A DNA stretch of 64,000 nucleotides from Kalmanozyma brasiliensis GHG001 (taxonomy: Eukaryota > Basidiomycota > Ustilaginomycetes > Ustilaginales), in assembly GCF_000497045.1 (NCBI RefSeq), contig NW_015961962.1, positions 62,001 to 126,000 on the forward strand, read 5' to 3'. Both the position numbers and the translations under genes were made by a program. Below the pieces are notes generated by a model, which saw only the letters and a list, made by a program, of their open reading frames with translations, was not told where the DNA came from and made no database searches. Positions within the stretch are counted from its first letter, which is position 1; each line of letters begins with the position of its first letter. This document shows positions 17,152 to 25,126 of the stretch, piece after piece.

Positions 17152-18387
17152 ATGACCAGCTCGAGCCGCCTCGGCCCATTGTTCGCCCGCGCTGGTGCAC
17201 GGACATCTTTGGACCTCATAGCTGCGCATTGCACACGTCCGACCTTGCCACCACTCGACGCGCTGCGCAGACACGCGTTTCTGCGATCCGTTCCGCTAGC
17301 TTCGGCCCCCTCTAAAATAGCCGTGCGGCATCTATCGACGCACCTTCCTTACGACCGCCATCTCCACTACGCGCACCTCTTCGTCCCGCTCTCACCCAAC
17401 TTCGAGCCAACAGGCATGGGCAAAGCAAGCAAAGGCGGCTACTACGCCGTTCAAAAGGGCAAGACACCGGGCGTCTACAGATCCTGGCCCGAGTGCGAGG
17501 CGCAGACGAAAGGCTTTGCGGGCGCGGTCTACAAGAAGTTTGACACTGAAGCTTCCGCAAAAAGCTTCGTCAAGGGTGATGGATACGGTGCTGGCTCATC
17601 TTCTGGCGCAACGCGGTCGACAATGTCCGACAATCGCTACCAGCCATATGCGAAGAATGCTCCGAGCAAAGCAGGCAAGAAGGGCAAGCAGTCCCCAGCT
17701 CGACCTCCCACGGAGCTGGGACCCGTCATGCACCCGTTTGTCAACCCGGTCTTTGTCAACGCCGGCACGTCGAGCGGCCGCAAGACGGTCGTCTACTGCG
17801 ACGGCTCTTCCATCGGCAACGGCAAGAAAGGCGCGCGCGCTGGCTGGGGCGTCTTCTTCGAGGATCCCGAACTGCACCATCTCAACGAATCGCGTCGCCT
17901 ACCTGGCGAACCGCAGACGAATAATCGCGCCGAGCTCATGGCTCTCATCCGCGCCATCCAGCTGTGCCCGAATGACGGTCGTCAGCTGCTCATTCAGACG
18001 GATAGCCAGTACAGTATGGACTGCGTGGAAAAATGGATATCTGGCTGGAAGTCAAAAGGCTGGAAGACGTCCACGGGTGACAATGTGTCGAACAAGGATC
18101 TGATCGTGCAGCTCGACCAGGAGATCAACTCGAGGTATCCGCCACCGAAGCTGGTGAAGGTCAAGGCGCACTCGGGGATCGCTGGGAACGAGATCGTCGA
18201 CAGGATGGCCAAGTATGGTGCGAGCCTGCCAGAATCGGACTCGATGGACTTGACCAAGAGGTCGGAACCGGAGGAGAATCACGTTCACAGGCCTGAAGCG
18301 GCGTCGTTCACCATCAACGTCACGATCACTCCCACCGGTTCGGTTTCTAGCTCGGTCTCCAGCTCGAGCTCTTCGTCCAGTCACTGA
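17152..18387 (+). CDS. RNH1: RNase H1 with hybrid-binding domain, copy 3 of the array
   Basis: Two in-frame ATGs are plausible. From 17416 the product is 323 aa: a hybrid-binding (viroplasmin-like) domain at residues 6-53 with Gly-Gly-Tyr-Tyr-Ala-Val and Trp-Pro-Glu-Cys, a linker, then the RNase H domain (about 122-268). That domain has Asp129, Glu173, Asp196, Asp262 and His252 all present. From 17152 the product is 411 aa, with an 88-residue Arg/Leu/Ser-rich, acid-poor leader typical of mitochondrial presequences. Eukaryotic RNase H1 is known to serve both nucleus and mitochondrion, in animals through alternative starts, so both may be used here. The C-terminal tail is Ser-rich. The feature is drawn from the upstream ATG. 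Confidence 0.9.
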   Translation: MTSSSRLGPLFARAGARTSLDLIAAHCTRPTLPPLDALRRHAFLRSVPLASAPSKIAVRHLSTHLPYDRHLHYAHLFVPLSPNFEPTGMGKASKGGYYAVQKGKTPGVYRSWPECEAQTKGFAGAVYKKFDTEASAKSFVKGDGYGAGSSSGATRSTMSDNRYQPYAKNAPSKAGKKGKQSPARPPTELGPVMHPFVNPVFVNAGTSSGRKTVVYCDGSSIGNGKKGARAGWGVFFEDPELHHLNESRRLPGEPQTNNRAELMALIRAIQLCPNDGRQLLIQTDSQYSMDCVEKWISGWKSKGWKTSTGDNVSNKDLIVQLDQEINSRYPPPKLVKVKAHSGIAGNEIVDRMAKYGASLPESDSMDLTKRSEPEENHVHRPEAASFTINVTITPTGSVSSSVSSSSSSSSH

Positions 18388-18499
18388 ATTTGTCGCTTGA
18401 GTCGTCACTCGATCGCACATTCATTGTATCATCACAGCATCTCTCATTATTCAAAGAGTGGTGGACGAACAGTGGCTATGACACGACAGCCATTGGGGT

Positions 18500-19236
18500 C
18501 TAGGAAGTGACCACGAGAGCGGTGAACGCAGCGACCACAACGACGAACAGCACATCCCCAACTACAGTCATACTGCTCGCGGCTGCATTGTGCTGAGTGG
18601 GATGGAAGTCCTTGAAGGTATCAGCGGAGCCGTCGAGTTTGGGGAGTGCGCCGTCGGTGCTGTTTGCGTTTGTTGTAGTGTTGGTGACCTCGCTGGGACC
18701 TTTTTGGGGCAGAACGATGCCGGGTGTCTCCAGATACGGTTGATATCGGTTGGGGATGCTTGATTGCCCCGATGCCGGGTCTGGGGTCGACCCCTTGGGT
18801 TTGATACCGAACTCGTTGGAGGTATAAATCACTTTCTCCGCTGTTCATTGCAAGTGTGTCAGCTATTCTCTCTCCATGGAAATCTTCACTCAAAGGGTAA
18901 GAACTTACGCTTGTGATCATATCCACTGGCATTGACAAACAGCAACGCGTACCCATCCGCTGCTGGTAGGCAGGGGACGTAGACCATCGCCGCATTGTCA
19001 GCTCCCTCGAGCGCATTGCCAATCTCAAAATCGTCGTTGAGCAACGTCTTGTTGGTGTTGGTCAGCATGATCGTCACGATGGAAGGGTCGCTGGACTGAG
19101 ATCTCCAGGTCATGTTGTTCCAGCCACAGGCGACCCAGTAGTTGGTCGGGGCGGGGAAGGTGATGTCGAACGCCAGGGTGACGTTGACGAGGAAGAGGAG
19201 CGTGAGGAGTCGGAGGAGGGGGGCGAAGGTCGACAT
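18500..19236 (-). CDS. GPI-anchored Kre9/Knh1-like surface protein
   Basis: Minus-strand exons are 18909-19236 and 18500-18840, with a 68-nt intron (GTAAGT...ACAG) that preserves frame; the product is 222 aa. The N-terminus has a signal peptide (about residues 1-22, Leu-rich, cleavage before Phe-Asp-Ile). It is followed by an Ig-like domain of the Ser-Thr-rich GPI-anchored/Kre9-Knh1 type: Phe-Pro-Ala-Pro, Trp...Cys-Gly-Trp, Asn-Met-Thr-Trp, several N-glycosylation sequons. The second half is Ser/Thr/Pro-rich and ends in a hydrophobic tail of about 20 residues after a small-residue region, as for a GPI-attachment signal. It is expected in the wall or plasma membrane. A TATA-like element lies about 100 bases upstream. 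Confidence 0.82.
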
Positions 19237-20008
19237 TGTTGGCGAGGACGGTCAATGTTGGAGAGAGGGAGAGACAGAGGAGACGGGAACAGGAGAGTAA
19301 AGATGACGTTCGAGGTTGACAAGAAGAAGAGCTGATTATATAGACCGACCCACAGCCCGGCCCTCCTCGAGCGACGCTCTTTGTATTGTCAAGAGGAAGA
19401 TACGGTCGATGTACAACGTCACATGAAAAGCTGCACCCACTTCGAAGACGCTCCATCTCATATCGTGCCGTCCAGCCTTGCTTTCCGCGTCGATATCGAC
19501 ACCACCTGTCTCAGCCTTGTTCCTCAACACGGGCTGTGTGCCGTGGAATCGCGGCTGGAGCGGCGTGACAAGCCATGATGCTACACGGCTTCGGCTTCAG
19601 TCTCGGTCCACTCTCGGAGATTTCAATCTTGATCTTTATGAACTTGTGTGTGTGTAAGACAACGATGCGAGGACAGCATAGTGGTGGGTCTTGAGAAGTA
19701 TGAAGTCGTCGGTCGTCGTTACGGATCTATCGGGTTGAGGACGGAGGGTGGCGCTGGATTTGGCGTTGTTAGAGCGAGGCAAAAAGTGGGCCTGGATGGA
19801 AATTTCACGTGATGCTGCCGTTGCGAAGCTCTGGAAATTTTGAGCAAGAACGGACCCTTCTTTTGACGGTCTTTACTCCACCCTCTCCTCCTTCGACCTT
19901 TGACACCGTCCAATCCTCTTCAAGCGCAACACACCATCCTCTCGTCGGACTCATCTTTATCGACAGCCTGCTTGAACAAGGAGCCATCACATCAGCACAT
20001 CCTTCACA
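19237..20008. other. Divergent promoter region (surface protein / TRM112)
   Basis: About 770 bases between the minus-strand GPI protein and plus-strand TRM112. Apart from the TATA-like site I see no feature. The last 150 bases before TRM112 are pyrimidine-rich leader. Confidence 0.45.
19335..19342 (-). promoter_or_regulatory. TATA-like element of the GPI-anchored protein gene
   Basis: On the minus strand this reads TATATAAT, about 100 bases upstream of the start codon at 19236. Position and match suit a core promoter of a well-expressed surface-protein gene. Motif only. Confidence 0.4.
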
Positions 20009-20495
20009 ATGAGACTGCTCACACATAACCTGCTCGCGTGTCACGCCAAAGCGTGTCAAACGACATCGAACAACTTCCCCCTCCTTCTCAAAGACGTGCA
20101 GCTCGAGCTGATCGAGGCGGAACAGAACGACACATTCATCAAGGGCTTCCTGCCGAAGCTCGACTGGCCAGCGCTGGTCAAGACGGCAAGGAGTCTGGGC
20201 GACACTTCGTTGCCAGACCAAGGACCGGACGCATCACAACCGCTCGAGGACGAGGCGCTGATCAAGTTGCTACATCACGTGCTGCTCGAGGTGAGTATGC
20301 GGACAACACCGCAGATAGATTGCTGTGCAAGTGAGCAGATTCGACTGACCAGCTTTGTTGCCTTTTGTGCCTGCTTGCGACCCACAGATCCACGTCGTCG
20401 AAGGACAAATGATCTGCCCCAATTGCCAACACATCTACCAGATCCGAAGCGGCATTCCAAATATGCTGCTCGCCGAGCACGAGATCGGAAAGTGA
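20009..20495 (+). CDS. TRM112: Multifunctional methyltransferase subunit TRM112
   Basis: Exons 20009-20290 and 20388-20495 with a 97-nt intron (GTGAGT...ACAG), phase 0; the product is 129 aa (yeast about 135). TRM112 is the zinc-binding activator partner of several SAM methyltransferases acting on tRNA, 18S rRNA and eRF1. The N-terminus is the family type (Met-Arg-Leu-Leu-Thr-His-Asn). Zinc ligands are Cys11 and Cys16 plus Cys104 and Cys107 in Ile-Cys-Pro-Asn-Cys. The C-terminus has Gly-Ile-Pro-Asn-Met-Leu-Leu. Without the splice the C-terminal zinc half is lost, which fixes the intron. The start codon lies in CACAATG, after a pyrimidine-rich leader. Confidence 0.96.
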
Positions 20496-20807
20496 AGGGG
20501 GTCCGACTTGGCGAGCGTTGCAAATCGCTCAAGCGGGAAGCCTCCAGCCTAACGAGCTGGCGACCACATTCGACGACCTCTTGCCAGCTGGAGCCTTCGG
20601 TCGAACATTGTCACAGCATCCTCTGCTATCATACTGTACTTGTACTAATCATCACATCTTGCGGACCGAACTCAATCGAGCGCTCGACCGCATCCCACCA
20701 GCGTATCGTGCAAGCCGTCAAGCTTGAGCTGCCCGAGCACCTGCTGCTTTTTGCGATGATTCTAAGATGGTTGAGCCTGCCTCTCGCCGTCGATATAGCT
20801 AGACCTG
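20496..20807. other. Interval downstream of TRM112
   Basis: 312 bases after the TRM112 stop. It may include 5' exon sequence of the uncertain ORF that follows. A TACTAAT branch-point-like string near 20,642 hints at splicing, but I could not fix donor and acceptor. Confidence 0.3.
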
Positions 20808-21140
20808 GTGGTATCTGTGACGTTTGCCCCATCACAGCGCCCTCCGCTAAGGCCAAAGGAGGCCCTCCTCCATATCATCTTTGAGCTCGACGAGGCTGGC
20901 AAGCTGCAGGATCGGGCTGTGAAATTTCTACGATCCGAGATGCGAGCCCCGCCAAATTTGAGCCCCTCAGCCAACGCGTTCTTGGGTGAGACACAGCGAC
21001 GCACAGGGCGCAGCGTGCACCACCAGATCAACACCTTGCTCACCGCCTCCACTCTCGACGCTATCGAGGCTGGCATCCGTCATCACCGTCACCGTCTCAC
21101 GCATCTCATCAACCAACTAGCGGCGCATACTTCTGCATAA
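20808..21140 (+). CDS. Possible small helical protein, 5' end unresolved
   Basis: About 110 codons are open to the stop at 21138-21140. The visible sequence from roughly 20,838 onward looks coding: amphipathic helices (Ile-Ile-Phe-Glu-Leu-Asp-Glu, Ala-Val-Lys-Phe-Leu-Arg-Ser-Glu), an Asn/Pro hinge, then a His/Arg-rich helix. There is no ATG at the 5' edge of the frame, so an upstream exon is required. One possibility is an acceptor ending at 20837 joined to an upstream ATG, which would give about 100 aa. I do not recognise the family. It sits between TRM112 and VPS26 on the same strand and may be a chance ORF. Confidence 0.3.
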   Translation: MVSVTFAPSQRPPLRPKEALLHIIFELDEAGKLQDRAVKFLRSEMRAPPNLSPSANAFLGETQRRTGRSVHHQINTLLTASTLDAIEAGIRHHRHRLTHLINQLAAHTSA

Positions 21141-21307
21141 CGATCACACTGCTGTGCACACCCTCTCGTCACAGAACGCGCCTTCCAGACCGTTTAGCAA
21201 TCTGGAGGAATCTTCGCAACCACATCGCATCCATTCAGCAATCACCTACGCAGCACGGCACAGCATTCCACCAAACATAGCCGAGCAGCAGGTCCAACAA
21301 CACACAG

Positions 21308-22519
21308 ATGGCATCTTTCTTCTCGTTCTCGTCGCCGGTCGACGTCGACGTGCGTCTCGACGGCGAGGATGCGCGCAAGCAGGTCGAGATCAAAATGGAC
21401 AAGGCGGGCAAGGAGAAGTGTCCCATCTACTTTGATGGCGAGGCGGTCAAGGGCTCGGTAGGTACTCGTTCGCTCAAGTGAAGACAGGCAGCTCTTCGAA
21501 GCTGACATTTGGAAGATTTCGCTCGGTCGCGCCCACAGGTATCAGTTCGTGTGCGGGACGGCAAGAAGCTCGTGCACGAAGGCATCAAGATCGAGTTTGT
21601 TGGCAGCATAGGTAGGTGCTTCCTCGCCGACAACGACCCCTATTACAACTCGGAAGTCCAACTGACTCTTTCCCGCGCTCAATGCTTCGACACGGACAGA
21701 GATGTTCTACGACCGCGGCAACCACTATGAGTTTCTCTCGCTCGTCCAAGAGCTCGCGTCACCGGGCGAGATGCGCGCAGCGCAGAACTTCGAGTTCGAG
21801 TTCAAAAACGTCGAGAAGCAGTACGAGAGCTACAATGGCATCAACGTCAAGTTGAGGTGTGTTGTAGCTCCCCTTTCATTCCAGACACGGCGTGATGCTG
21901 ACTGTTCCCTTGCGATGACCGACAGGTATTACATTCGAGTGACGATATCGAGGCGGCTGACGGACGTGGTCAAGGAGCGCGACATCTGGGTGCACTCGTA
22001 TCGCATGCCGCCAGATTCCAACAATGCCATCAAGATGGAGGTTGGCATTGAGGATTGCCTGCATATCGAGTTTGAGTACAACAAGTCAAAGTGAGCACCC
22101 ACCCACCTTTCTCCCCCTTCCTTTCCGCGCATGACATCATCTCACCACCCTTTCTTTTGCACTGCAGATACCATCTGAAGGACGTGATCGTGGGCAAGAT
22201 CTACTTCCTTCTCGTCCGAATCAAGATCAAGCACATGGAACTATCCATCATCCGGCGCGAAACTACCGGTGCAGCACCGAACCAGTACAACGAGAGCGAA
22301 ACCATCACCAAGTTCGAGATCATGGACGGCGCCCCTGTTCGCGGGGAGACCATCCCCATCCGCCTCTTCCTTGGCGGCTTCGAACTCACCCCCACTTTCC
22401 GGGATGTCAACAAGAAGTTTTCGACGAGGTACTATCTCAATCTCGTGCTCATCGACGAGGAGAACAGACGGTATTTCAAGCAGCAGGAGATCACGGTGTT
22501 TAGGATTCCGGAGAATTGA
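21308..22519 (+). CDS. VPS26: Retromer subunit VPS26
   Basis: Five exons: 21308-21457, 21539-21611, 21700-21856, 21926-22090 and 22168-22519. The introns are 69-88 nt with GTAGGT, GTGTGT and GTGAGT donors; all joins keep frame and give 298 aa, the usual family length. VPS26 has an arrestin-like fold and forms the cargo-selective retromer core with VPS35 and VPS29 for endosome-to-Golgi recycling. Recognisable blocks are Cys-Pro-Ile-Tyr-Phe-Asp-Gly-Glu, His-Glu-Gly-Ile-Lys-Ile-Glu-Phe-Val-Gly, Tyr-Tyr-Ile-Arg-Val-Thr-Ile, Ile-Trp-Val-His-Ser-Tyr, and Pro-Ile-Arg-Leu-Phe-Leu-Gly-Gly-Phe near the C-terminus. It is the most intron-rich gene in the window. Confidence 0.97.
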
Positions 22520-22636
22520 TCGTTGATGGAAATGCCGAGAACATACCCTCTAGGCTCAAAGTGAAGACGTCGGGCTGTGATGAAGTTGTGGTAGGCTGTG
22601 CGAGCAGATGTGGCGAGTCAAGAGCACGGACCGCGG

Positions 22637-23111
22637 ATGCCTTACGAGACGTTTGTTGACGCTGCGAGCCGTGGTGATCCGATTCATCCATGGTTGACGG
22701 ATGACGCCAGATCCTTTGACATTGATGGAAACTTGGTCGGTCCTCCTGACCCGAAAGTGGCCGGAGCGCGGCTCTCCTCCATGCTTTTCGGCGATGATGT
22801 CCGGACGAGCCCGACGCCTGTTCCTGCTGCGCCAAGGGGCGCAGACGAGCTTCATATTGAGGCGATCTCGCGCCCCTTTGTCACGCTTCACCAGTCGCTA
22901 TGGAAGTGCGTTTGGCCGATGAGACGCACGCACGACCCTTGATCGTCTCTTGGTTCTCCACGGGTCCATCAGCATGCAGAGCGATCAGACGATGAGGCCC
23001 TTGATGCACGAGCCTGAAGACGCACGGTTGAACGTGCCGAGCGGTCGATTTGCGCGCTGGATGCTGAGCCTCGGACCTGTGTACAGCGGTGTGTGTTCAG
23101 AATACATATAG
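22637..23111 (+). CDS. Small spliced orphan protein (tentative model)
   Basis: The proposed exons are 22637-22905 and 22973-23111, around a 67-nt intron (GTGCGT...ATCAG). The join keeps frame and yields 135 aa. The first exon is compositionally protein-like (Asp/Pro/Gly-rich, Asp-Ile-Asp-Gly-Asn, Ser-Met-Leu-Phe-Gly-Asp-Asp). The second gives a balanced stretch ending Cys-Ser-Glu-Tyr-Ile. The first ATG after an in-frame stop is at 22637. I recognise no family, signal peptide or membrane span. It is squeezed between VPS26 (118 bases upstream) and the next gene's ATG (74 bases downstream), so it could also be a 5' part of that neighbour or untranslated sequence. Confidence 0.35.
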
Positions 23112-23184
23112 AGGGCCTCGTCTGCCTCTCGTTGAACGCAATAGGACCCCGTTCCAGCCGTGCGTCCAGGTCAACCTTTGCACT

Positions 23185-25011
23185 ATGTCGTCCACATGCG
23201 TCGCCCGCCGTCTGAGCCGGGATCACTTTCCTCTCCCACTGGCGCTCACCACCTCCTCAATCCACGTAGCCCCTCCTCCCCGAGGTCATATCGAAGCCTG
23301 CCCCATCACAATCCCGACGGATCAGCACGACACCACGCGATGCATCATCGGGCGTCAATCGGCACCGCAGTCGCCCCTTTCCATGCTGTGCGAGGGAATC
23401 CTGGCCGACTACGAAATGGGTCGACTGGAGAGCATATTTCCGTACAGCCCTGTCTCCTCGTTCTCTGGCGGATGCGATTCGAGCCAACCTCGTACGCCAC
23501 CGGAGGACCGCATGCGGGTGCTATCCCAAACCTTGGCGCGGGTCAAGGGGGGAGGATGGGAGGAGAGTCTGCTCTTCGCCCGCGTTGGCGCGTCGACCGA
23601 GGTGCAAGTAGCACGACAGACATGTGTGCTAGACACCACCCTGGTGCGTGTCAAGAACGGTGCGGAGGGGAAGGAGGTCCGCATCGGCACGCTGCCCTCA
23701 ACACCAGCGTGGACGTCGAGGCACAAGACGCAGGCACCCAAGAGACCACCAAGGCCAGACCACTGCCGAGAGAGCCTGGAGGAATTTGCTGCGGTGGGCA
23801 GAGTGAGTTTGAGGAGCGTGCGGAAGTCGCCGAGGGAGTATTTGGGTTTGCCACCGAGCCCTCCGAGCAGTGACGGGGGCAGGATGCCGACCGTGGCATC
23901 CACGTCGACTGAAAGTAGACGGGTGCCATCGCCTCGTGTCGCAGGTGGGGAAACGAAGACGTCGACTGTGAGGAACGCACCCTCGCCCATCACCACCCCC
24001 ATCCGCAGCCAAAGGGAGCAACACCAGCCTCCCACCGTCTCATCAGCTCGCCAGTCGAGGGGCCGAGAAATCACCCTGTCAGTCGCCACGTTCGTATCCG
24101 CGTTCGAGGGCCGCGAGCCAATCGAGCTGCTAGACGAGGTGCACACACCACACTTTCCCGGTCATTACTCGCCTCCCACGCGCAGTCCTTGTGCCACTTC
24201 ACCGAAGATGTCAGGAGAAGGAAGTTCGGGGCTGTTTAGGAAGTTTTCGTTGACCTTGCGCAGTGCGGTGAGGCGGACGACGACGGAAGGTAAACCAGCA
24301 ACACCGGTCAGGATGGTGTCCGGGTCGCCTGTTGCCGTGCATCGTGGCTCGTCACCGCCAAAGACAGGTGGGCAATTGCCGCTGGTCGCGGTGTGTCGCT
24401 CGCCATCGTCACCACCCGCTGCTATTCGTCCAAGCGCGCCAGTATCGCAATCAACGAGCCGCCAAGCCGTGCACATGCGTCGTCCTAGCGCCCCGATGGC
24501 ACCAACTCAGCCCCACCCGCCATCGACCACAACCACCCGCCCGGGAGTCGCCACGCGCACCCGATCCACCAGCCAGCCTTCCGGTCTGGGTCGCAAATTG
24601 AGCTTCTCCCGCGCCACCCCGCCTTCGTCCGCGTCTGGGGTGGGGTCAACTTCGAGTGCAAGCGTCGAGAGTTGCCAGCCTTCCCTGGGGCGCAAGCTGA
24701 GCTTCTCACGCGCCCACCCACCGCCGTCCGCGTCAGGCCTGGGTATGGGCTCACCGTTAAGCAGCGCCAGCGTCCCGTCCCCGAACGAGACCAGCGGTAT
24801 GGGGCTGCTCTCACGCACCACATCGAGAAGCACCATCGTTAGCGCGGCCAAGATCCCATCGGCCCATCGGTGGATCTTTACCCGCAAAGGGAGTATTGCG
24901 AGCGTATACAGTGAGCAAAAGGGAGACCAGGTGGGGTTGATGAGGACACCGTCCAGAAGCACCATTGTCGACGGCACCAGGCGGGTGACAAAGAAGATCA
25001 CTTTTGGGTAG
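23185..25011 (+). CDS. Orphan Ser/Pro-rich basic protein with repeated phospho-site-like motifs
   Basis: A 608-aa ORF from the first in-frame ATG (23185). I recognise no domain. The first ~200 residues look partly ordered (Leu-Cys-Glu-Gly-Ile-Leu-Ala-Asp-Tyr-Glu near 72-81). The rest is Ser/Pro/Arg-rich and probably disordered. In the C-terminal third a unit Leu-Gly-Arg-Lys-Leu-Ser-Phe-Ser-Arg-Ala followed by a Pro/Ser tail occurs twice (about residues 469-512). Ser-Arg-Ser-Thr-Ile-Val also occurs twice, and Phe-Arg-Lys-Phe-Ser and Arg-Lys-Gly-Ser-Ile occur once each. These resemble basophilic (PKA/AGC-type) phosphorylation sites. There is no signal peptide. It is probably a cytoplasmic scaffold or kinase substrate (inference). 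Confidence 0.65.
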   Translation: MSSTCVARRLSRDHFPLPLALTTSSIHVAPPPRGHIEACPITIPTDQHDTTRCIIGRQSAPQSPLSMLCEGILADYEMGRLESIFPYSPVSSFSGGCDSSQPRTPPEDRMRVLSQTLARVKGGGWEESLLFARVGASTEVQVARQTCVLDTTLVRVKNGAEGKEVRIGTLPSTPAWTSRHKTQAPKRPPRPDHCRESLEEFAAVGRVSLRSVRKSPREYLGLPPSPPSSDGGRMPTVASTSTESRRVPSPRVAGGETKTSTVRNAPSPITTPIRSQREQHQPPTVSSARQSRGREITLSVATFVSAFEGREPIELLDEVHTPHFPGHYSPPTRSPCATSPKMSGEGSSGLFRKFSLTLRSAVRRTTTEGKPATPVRMVSGSPVAVHRGSSPPKTGGQLPLVAVCRSPSSPPAAIRPSAPVSQSTSRQAVHMRRPSAPMAPTQPHPPSTTTTRPGVATRTRSTSQPSGLGRKLSFSRATPPSSASGVGSTSSASVESCQPSLGRKLSFSRAHPPPSASGLGMGSPLSSASVPSPNETSGMGLLSRTTSRSTIVSAAKIPSAHRWIFTRKGSIASVYSEQKGDQVGLMRTPSRSTIVDGTRRVTKKITFG

Positions 25012-25126
25012 AGACGTCGTGTAGTATCTCGTCTACTGGCAATGTTCACCGTCTTTTTACACTTGCGTAGCTTCGTCGTATCACACAAGGACTCGAGGAT
25101 GACGAAGGAGGTGTATTTCATGTGCT

